A stretch of DNA of 64,000 nucleotides, from the NCBI GenBank assembly GCA_002803225.1, contig NXFV01000768.1, forward strand, positions 107,746-171,745, written 5' to 3'. Below, piece by piece: positions 57,387 to 64,000 of the stretch (the stretch's first letter is position 1; every line of letters starts with the position of its first letter). A model generated the notes under the pieces. That model saw nothing but the letters and a program-made list of their open reading frames with translations, was not told the origin of the DNA and searched no databases. This stretch comes from Gamarada debralockiae (lineage: Eukaryota > Ascomycota > Leotiomycetes > Helotiales > Hyphodiscaceae). A program made the translations under genes and the position numbers.

Positions 57387-58852
57387 GGTGTAAATTGAAT
57401 ACACGGGGGGCGATACTCCAAATCCTTGAGAATATAGATGGAGGAAAGACAAGTCTTAAGTCCCCTTGAGTTTTAATTAAGGTTTAAGACATCCGCAATT
57501 GACAGTTTGGATCCCCATGCCAGCATTGGTGTGGCCACTGAGACGCCATCCTGACAAACACTACTCGTGCCGCCAGAAAGTTAGGGAGACCCACTTAGAA
57601 TAAGGATAGTAGTGCTCTTGGCACGGAACAGGCAGATTTCTGGGTTAAGTGTTGTGGCGCGATGGTTTTGTTTATATTACCGTCCAGTTAGGCGAATTGC
57701 TTCTAACCTTTGAGGCTGCCAAGGGTTTGATCCAATAGGTCACTGACTCAGAGTTAAAAGGTGGCTAAGTGGGTCTCCCTAACTTTCTGCAGCACGAGTA
57801 AGTTGCCTGAAACCCTTAAAAATAGACTGAAGGAAGAAACCGTGAAGGAGTCAACGCTGGACCTAGCAATTCCGTGTGTGGACGGCTATGATTCCCCGCC
57901 CCGCCCCGCCCCACCCCCCCCCCTTTTCCCAAAAAAAAACCCCCCCACCAAACCTCATGACTTTATATCTCAACCAAACTATAAAATTGTGGTGCCCGAT
58001 GCCTATCTCTTCAGGGATGTCCCCACGAGTCCCTTCGGGTCGGAGGAACCCCTATCTCCCTCTTTCGTCGGCTTAAGGGCGGTCTTTCCACAGTAGAAGT
58101 AGGAATTGTTGCAAGTTGATACTTGAAAAATCCATGTTAAGGCATTAAGTCATAATTTTGGTGTGGAAGGTGGGGCTGGGAATCATTAGCCGTTCGGCCT
58201 GAGTTTATCCGTAACCTGCAAGGTACTTATCAATTAGGTGGAAACTGTTCAGGGTTGGGGGTTTTGATCAATCAGCGTGACGAATCCTGGAATACCAGCA
58301 TGATCCTACCAGTGCCCAAACTGTCGGAAGCGAACTACAGCTAAACGGGACAGTTCTCCGTCCTAACATCTACGTATCCTTGCTTACGCTGCGAACTATC
58401 CTCTTGAAAGTTTTACTTTAAGAAAAGACCTGTGATATATCTTTTCACCGAAGATTTTTGGACCTAAGAAGACCTTGTAGGCTTAGAATATTTTCACCGT
58501 GATGCAGTATTCAGCCTCCTCGTCCAGATACCCAACGAAGACGTCTGTGCACCGGGGAAAGCAGGAGAACACTTTCGGAGTGTCAAAATGTTGCTGCCGT
58601 CCTGGAAGCCCCGGACTTTAGGTTGAAAGTGGCGTTGGCACAATCTTGGCTGTGAGCCAGGGTTTGAATACAGGGTACGGAGGTACTGCTTACCCTGTAT
58701 TTGCAGGGAAGTTCTAGAATCGGAGGTGTATGTACATGTCGTCACGAAATTAATTAATTGGTACGAAGTCCTCCCGTCCTCCCGTGCTTCCGTGCGATGC
58801 TCATACATGCGCCGCCGAAAATATCGGATTTGTATTTGTGCGTTGAAGTCTA
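57387..58852. other. Intergenic with small inverted-repeat element and C/A-runs
   Basis: No gene seen. It contains the inverted-repeat element at 57560-57801 and a C-rich, T- and A-run-rich tract at about 57896-57949 where a frame of low-complexity Pro codons arises. Confidence 0.5.
57560..57801. mobile_element. Small MITE-like element with ~38-bp inverted ends
   Basis: The left arm CTACTCGTGCCGCCAGAAAG.. continues TTAGGGAGACCCACTTAG, up to 57597. The right arm (57764-57801) reads CTAAGTGGGTCTCCCTAACT.. and continues TTCTGCAGCACGAGTAAG. Read inverted, the arms differ at only a few bases. About 166 bp lie between them, with no frame. Exact outer ends and target duplication could not be fixed, so the class is open. 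Confidence 0.7.
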
Positions 58853-60660
58853 TCAAGCTCTGCACATTCGCCCGTCAGCAGCCAACGTCCACCTGTCACT
58901 CCCAACAGCAGTAACGGCGTAAAACAAGTGGTTCGGATCCCACTTGTCTTTAATGCGGAGTAGAGTATCGTAATTCTTCCCGAAAAAGTCCTGTTGCCAA
59001 TTTAACTGTCTGAAATCTGCCTCATTCATGTATGCCCCGCTGCCCGGAGTGACTGCCTCTAGTTGAGGAACAATCTCATAGGTCATCTTGTCTTGTAGTG
59101 CAATCATCTCTGACCATGGAGCCGTAAAATTCCATGGTGTAGTGAGAGTGACATGCACGAGTGCGTCTCGCCATGCTGGAAGAACCGCATTTGAGACTCC
59201 CGAGGTGATCGCAGGTGATGATACATTCACTCCAACACCGATGAAGAGGACTCCATTCTCAGTGATGTTGCGAACGGTAGCTGTCAGAGCGTCGTTGTTG
59301 TTGAAAACAGTGGAGCGGGGAATGAGTCTGCCGCCGTACTGAGCGATACCAACCTCAATGTTTCCAAACGGAAGTGGGCCGAAGTAGGTGTTGTAATGAT
59401 CTACATAAGTAGCGGACTGGGAGTAGGTGAGGGTATAGGTGATGTTGAGTGAGTTCAAGGCAGCAACCAGAGGGTTCAAGATAACTTTGACCTCAGCTTC
59501 AGTTTTGCCGTATGCCGTTAAAGGACTGATCTCGAAAAATGCGTTGCTGAAATAGTAGACGACCATTGCTCCTGCATCGACCATATCTGGAAGAAGGGAA
59601 TGGAAAGATTCGACCGCCGCGTAAAAGGTATCGGCTGTCGTGGTCGAAGAGTAGAATATCAAAGATGCACCACTGACTACGGCATCAGGGTGAGCCTTGG
59701 CGGTCAAAGAGACGACAACGCCATACGTTCCGCCGCCACCCCCGCTAAGTGCCCAGTACAGATCCGCGTTCTGAGTTCGGGATGCTGTGACGAGATCTCC
59801 TGCAGCAGTGACAACCTCCCATTCCAAGGTTTGATCGGCCCCGAGACCAAAGGAAGTGCTTAAAGCAGAATGACCACCACCTTGGGTATATCCTCCTGCA
59901 ACGCCGACAGTCGGGCATTCCCCTCCAACTGCAACCAGGCCTTGAGTTTGAGCTGCGGCCATGGCCTCATAACCTTGAACACCGGCACCTATCTTGATAG
60001 CCTTGCCCTTGTAGTTCTTGTCTGACCAATTCAAGAACTCAATGTCTTTGAGATAATGGGTCCAGACACCCAAAGCCCCGGCACCAGTTGATTTTCCAAG
60101 GTAGCTAAGTTTCGAATAAGTATTTCGTCTCTCTTGAGAGGATGCTTCAGGACTCACTCGTGTCCAGTATTTCGGACCACAAGCCGGATGTTCTTAGATT
60201 GAGTGAATTTGACAGCAGCGATGATATCCGCTGCAGTCGTTACGTTCACCGCATAATCAACGTAGTTCCCAAGCGTACATGGTCTCGATTCTGCTGTGTA
60301 TGGGTCACAGCTTTGGTTGGCGAAGAACGGAGCCATCACTGAAGACGAAGAGTTCATACTGTTATCGAAAAGTTAGTTTGCCCGTTTAGAAACGCCCATA
60401 GTTACTTACTGAAGCTGGGGATCATTCCATTGACTTTGAAGAATCGCACATTCGGTCGCATTGTACGTAGGGTCATGACAAGGTGAGCCCAGTGGTGTGG
60501 TAGCAACCAGGCGGCCACCAACAGTAGCGTTGAGCGCATTCCATTCTTTCGCTGTTGGCCAATTGCTGTCGCCAGGGAGGTAGCGACAGGAAGGAGCACC
60601 GGCAGTAACAACCGATACTTGGACGGCCGCACTGGCAATCGCCAGTTCAAAGAATTTCAT
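58853..60660 (-). CDS. Secreted BBE-type FAD-linked oxidase (567 aa)
   Basis: Exons 60660-60410, 60358-60158 and 60104-58853. The signal peptide is MKFFELAIASAAVQVSVVTAG. FAD-binding part: NYVDYAVNVTTAADIIAAVK, IRLVVRNTGHDYLGKSTGAG (the His that can bind FAD covalently, about residue 149), KIGAGVQGYEAMAAAQ, then GGECPTVGVAGGYTQGGGHS with the Cys (about 211) for bicovalent FAD. The substrate-side domain follows, and the C-terminal BBE segment WDPNHLFYAVTAVGSDRW closes the fold. These enzymes oxidise alcohols, sugars or secondary metabolites with O2. No biosynthetic cluster partners are seen nearby, so the substrate is unknown. The frame and cofactor residues are intact. Confidence 0.92.
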
Positions 60661-61819
60661 TTTGAAGAAAAGAGAATGAATGGTGTGCAACTGTCGGCTG
60701 GGGTGGCGGAGGAAGATATCGAAAGAGCTGCAATTATTTCCCCACCTGCCCCAGCAATGAAAAAATGCACATATTTATGCATGCGTCTGACAAGGATGAC
60801 GGTGGGGGAGGCGGAAAACCGAACCAACGGAGACACAAACTAAACAAGCATGTGCGAATTGGCCATTCACTCTTGCATGAAATAAAATTTCTTCGGAGAT
60901 TGACAAGGGCGTACCTCGGGTACCTCGGACCGTATCCAGATCTAGCTACCGCCGCATCATCTGCAGCACTGCGAACTCGCCGTAAGCGATCAACAAACGT
61001 TACTTAGTATCGCTTATTTTCTTACAGTTCTACCTGTGCGGCGGAGATCTCCACGTACTTCTGGAGACCCTGCCACTGCTGATTCGAAATCCGGGCGAGC
61101 CCTCCAAATGTCAATCCAGACAAATTAACTCCGACTTGTCCTGCGAATCTGAGGAACTGCTCCAAGTTGGGCCAGGTCCATGTCTTCTTCGCTGGACCTG
61201 AACAGGCGAGTAAATTAGATAGAGCAGTCGGGATAATCTCGCATGAAATCGTGACCAAAACAAAAAGAGAATCTCAATGTAGTGCCTTGAGACTGAACTC
61301 AAGCGGTGTACGAAGTAACTTGACAACTACTCCACAAGCCCCTTCACCCCGTCCCCCGCATGTCTCTACAAACTCTTCCGAAATCACTGCATCCATCTTC
61401 GGAGAATCTAACAAGAGCCTAATCAAACGATCGAACGAGGGAGCAAGACCAGCACAGGATGAAGCCCTAAAGGCCTGAATTCTAAGTTCAGCCTATCCAT
61501 GTCGTGGTTGCCCTCCTGGAGGAAAAAGTCGTCTCAGTCTCCTTTTCCGCAGACTCTGTCTATCTTCCAGTGTGGTGTGTGTAAGAACTCTATCTGCTCA
61601 GGCTCGATACCGAATAACATCCGCAGATTCGGCTCCTCCCTCCAAAGAACTGCTCTAGTCGCAGAAGATCCATCTCGTCCTCACGTCTTCAAAAATGCAA
61701 ATGAGCAGTATTTGCCGGATTCGTTTCTCTCTCTCTGGCACGATGACATCGATATAAAGGAGCAATTTACTGTAATTCAACGGGAAGCGAGTGCTGTAGG
61801 CTTCTCCTCATGTCGGCTT
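60661..61819. other. Intergenic, no confident gene
   Basis: Upstream region of the oxidase gene followed by decayed-looking DNA. A minus-strand frame (61258-61022) with WTWPNLEQFLRFAGQVG is protein-like but unassigned, and a plus frame at 61499-61825 shows no domain. Confidence 0.4.
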
Positions 61820-62720
61820 TCATGATTCGGGAATGGGATAAGATAATACGGAAGAGAGCAGGTGAATTTGGCTCTCAAGAGCGGTATGCATTGTAGTCAG
61901 AGTTCTCGAATCTCTGACGACGCAACTCCAGACGACCGCGCACAGAACATGGCATAAGCGAGGCAATATTTCACGGTACGTTCTTCGTTTGAGCATCGTC
62001 TTTCTCAGTGCATGAGCAGAGAAGTAACCGTCTTTCTCCTCGCAAGTTCTCTTCAATCAAGCGCCCAATTACGGACGGCCTTAGGCGCATTCACTGGTGT
62101 CACACTACTGAAAGAGACAAGATATTCAGGTAGCATATGCCGAGGAGTGGCAAATACGAAGGTTGAGTATAAGTTCACAGCTGCAGAGTCTCTACCATCC
62201 TGGCCAAGCCATACTATGACTGTCCTTGCCTTAATGTATATTTGCGCCATCAATGCAACTTGACTTGACCTCCCCAATCTGTTTTCCTGTTGGATGCAGA
62301 GGCGATCTATCCAGAGGAATCCCCCTCTCCAAGATCCGACAGCTTGGAGAGAGCATCGAAAAGGTTCTGGAAGATCTTCACAGGAAAGCCATTGCAGCAC
62401 ATGACAATAATTGGTTCTTCCCAATCAAGGTCTCGCTCTTGCATCTCTTCGTTAAAGGATACGGCACATTACTGTTGTTGAAGACCTGGCCTGGCGGGAA
62501 CGGATTCTCCCAGGCATGATAAGGCTTTATAGGGAGGCCAATGATCCAGATCGTAGGTCTCAATCTCGTAGCAGAGAGTTTCTGCGTTCCCATTATCCGT
62601 ATGTAGCAACTTCAGAAGCCGTATAGATGCCTTTCCAGTGAGGAGCGGCGGGTATCGAATTGCACTCTCTTTGACAGCTTTCTCTTCCGCACTTACTTCT
62701 TCGACAATCACTTGTGCCAT
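61820..62720 (-). pseudogene. HET-domain gene relic no. 3 (N-terminal part)
   Basis: From ATG 62720: MAQVIVEEVSAEEKAVKESA, then IRLLKLLHTDNG and WPPYKALSCLGES, where the expected HET motif is Y.ALSY.WG, so a small change is present. A frameshift leads to VMCCNGFPVKIFQNLFDALS, and another to GGFLWIDRLCIQQENR, SSQVALMAQIYIKARTVIVW and LGQDGRDSA. A stop follows at 62053. Weak traces of the next block (LCHVLCAVVW or overlapping frames) reach about 61820. The C-terminal half is gone. Confidence 0.75.
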
Positions 62721-63032
62721 ATTGGTTAGAGGGACTAGTGGTATAAAATCAGAAGATGTGATTTCAGCACCGTATTTCTATCTTGCGGGTTCAGCAACGG
62801 AAAGCTCAGCCTCAGCCTCCTCGGGTTTGGCAGTTTTTTTTTTTGCTTGGCCTTGATTGGTCGATTCGAATCACTCACAAAGATTCACAGCCTCACAGGG
62901 CTTCAGCCTTCACCCCTCCAAGCCCGAACGTCAGGCAACCTCCTTGTCCTCTCTCTCTCTCTATGAAAACAGGGAAATTCCATTCTTCACTATCCACGTC
63001 AAAAACCCTCCCTTTGCTTCCAGTCTTCCAAA
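62721..63032. other. Gap upstream of the conserved unknown gene
   Basis: No gene seen; contains a T-run (about 62836-62844) and CT-rich leader sequence before 63033. Confidence 0.5.
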
Positions 63033-63743
63033 ATGCTGAATTGCATCAAATCACTTATACCCTCGAAAGAGTCGAAATCCTCCAGCGAATCCTCCAAGAC
63101 CCCCAAAACCTCAAAGCCCACACAGACCTCATACCACTCAAATCCCTCCCACAACCCGAAAAAATCCCCACTACCCCACAATCCCCATCAAACCACCCAC
63201 CCCCTGAAATCCAAACCCAAACCCACCACATCCACCCAAATCCCCGCCACCAAACTAACACCCACCCAACTCTCCTCCCTAGCGCACTGGTCAATGTACG
63301 GCCAACCTGGTGCCCCTCCAGCAAAACGCGTTAAGAAGCCTGATTGGAAGAATATCCAAACTTTCAAATGCCCACAGTCCTCTAGGTGGAACATCCGTCT
63401 CCAACCTGAACAGGTAGAGAGATTGGTGTTGGGGTTTAGGCCGAGGGAGATGGAGGATAAGTGGTTCGTTTATGCTGAGGGCCCGGATGCCGGGGGCAAG
63501 GTGGTAGTAAGGTTCTATAGGAGTTGGACTGGGAGCTTGATTGCTGAGATGGAGATACGTGTTAGGAAGGAGGGCGGAAAGGGGGAGGAGAAAGTGATGG
63601 GTGAGGCGAGGGTAACGGGGATTACATGGGAGGAGAGCGAGGATGTTGTGAGGGGACAGCGGGAAGAGGGTGCGAAGAAAACGGTGAGGGAGGTTTGTAG
63701 ATGGGTTTTAGGGGTGGAGCTACCTGCTGATGAGTCGTCATAG
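63033..63743 (+). CDS. Conserved protein of unknown function (236 aa)
   Basis: Single exon from ATG 63033. Residues 1-80 are Ser/Pro/Thr/Lys-rich and probably disordered. From about residue 85 a compact domain follows: SSLAHWSMYGQPGAPPAKRV, WNIRLQPEQVERLVLGFRPR, EMEDKWFVYAEGPDAGGKVV and RFYRSWTGSLIAEMEIRV, ending REVCRWVLGVELP. The MEDKWF..FYRSWTG pattern recurs in uncharacterised fungal and, as I recall, bacterial proteins; this recollection was not checked. No catalytic residues can be named. Confidence 0.75.
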   Translation: MLNCIKSLIPSKESKSSSESSKTPKTSKPTQTSYHSNPSHNPKKSPLPHNPHQTTHPLKSKPKPTTSTQIPATKLTPTQLSSLAHWSMYGQPGAPPAKRVKKPDWKNIQTFKCPQSSRWNIRLQPEQVERLVLGFRPREMEDKWFVYAEGPDAGGKVVVRFYRSWTGSLIAEMEIRVRKEGGKGEEKVMGEARVTGITWEESEDVVRGQREEGAKKTVREVCRWVLGVELPADESS

Positions 63744-63941
63744 TGTGTGGTGAGATTACTGAGGGGATGTGTGTGGAGGGAAAGGAAATTCATTCGATCT
63801 TTGTGTTTGGCAATCCAAATCCCAAATTCGTGCATGAACCGTGGTCCAATGCAAAGCTCAATGCCGCTAAATCAAATCCCGCCCCGTCATGACCAAAGGA
63901 AACCTCCATCCAGGTCCTCGAGGCCTGCTCGAGTTGCCTAT

Positions 63942-64000
63942 TGTTGGAATGAGTAATCAGGTGACTCTGGTTCTAGGCAGATAGTGCTGCCTGCTGAGTC
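63942..64000 (+). mobile_element. Start of a third LTR of the same family (runs off the window)
   Basis: TGTTGGAATGAGTAATCAGG followed by TGACTCTGGTTCTAGGCAGA and TAGTGCTGCC, nearly identical to the starts of the other two LTRs. CCTAT (63937-63941) would be the target duplication. Whether it is a solo LTR or a full element lies outside the window. Confidence 0.8.

Noticed and set aside
57761..58096. Pro-rich 111-codon plus frame
   Set aside because: Created by C- and A-runs; no sign of selection.
1..64000. CRISPR array, bacterial operon or organelle DNA
   Set aside because: Spliced eukaryotic genes throughout; the only regular repeat (38.7-39.1 kb) has ~115-bp units without the short repeat-spacer pattern.

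Overview
The window reads as nuclear DNA of a filamentous ascomycete (Pezizomycotina; a Leotiomycetes-type fungus would fit, but that is inference). Genes carry short introns of about 48-110 nt with GT..AG ends and CTAAC/CTAAT branch-like motifs, and both housekeeping and fungus-specific families are present: HET, NACHT, fungal rhodopsin-like, CBM1, 2EXR and BBE-type oxidases. Exon joins were worked out by hand from splice motifs and reading phase. For every multi-exon gene listed the phases close and the total length is a multiple of three.

Left part (1-36.8 kb), mostly conserved genes. In order: a 5'-truncated RING-H2 membrane protein (+), a Vps62-like protein (-), a telobox/Myb telomere-repeat-binding-type protein (-), a decayed ubiquitin-like gene (-), a Gdt1/UPF0016 cation transporter (+), an L-rhamnose mutarotase (+), a mitochondrial thioredoxin-fold protein (-), an MFS transporter with a very long central loop (+) and a multi-pass membrane protein (+). 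A gene-poor stretch (21.2-25.4 kb) follows with one clear relic gene. Then come a CBM1-bearing glucuronoyl esterase (+), a DHCR24-like FAD protein (-), Elongator subunit Elp6 (+), ribosomal protein eL37 (-), kinetochore protein Sos7 (-) and an RS-rich splicing-factor-like protein (+).

Right part (36.8-64 kb), accessory and repeat-rich. It holds three broken HET-domain genes (37.0-38.4, 51.6-53.9 and 61.8-62.7 kb), the first split by a Tc1/mariner-like MITE. It also holds two solo LTRs with perfect 5-bp target duplications, the start of a third LTR at the right edge, a ~115-bp-period repeat array with inverted copies, a second small inverted-repeat element and a fragment of a 2-oxoglutarate oxygenase gene. 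Intact genes stand among these: a 1014-aa NACHT NLR-like protein with a C2H2 zinc-finger C-terminus, transcribed divergently from a RAD5/HLTF-type SNF2 helicase only 270 bp away; a 2EXR protein; a cysteine-rich multi-pass membrane protein; an 8-exon fungal rhodopsin-like 7TM protein; a secreted BBE-type FAD oxidase; and a conserved protein of unknown function.

The left part supplies basic cell functions: trafficking, telomeres, ion transport, translation, kinetochore and splicing. The right part resembles a fast-turnover compartment for self/non-self recognition and secondary functions, where HET genes have decayed and transposons have landed. The most interesting objects are the intact NACHT-C2H2/SNF2 divergent pair, the HET gene split by a MITE, and the unclassified repeat element at 38.7-39.6 kb.
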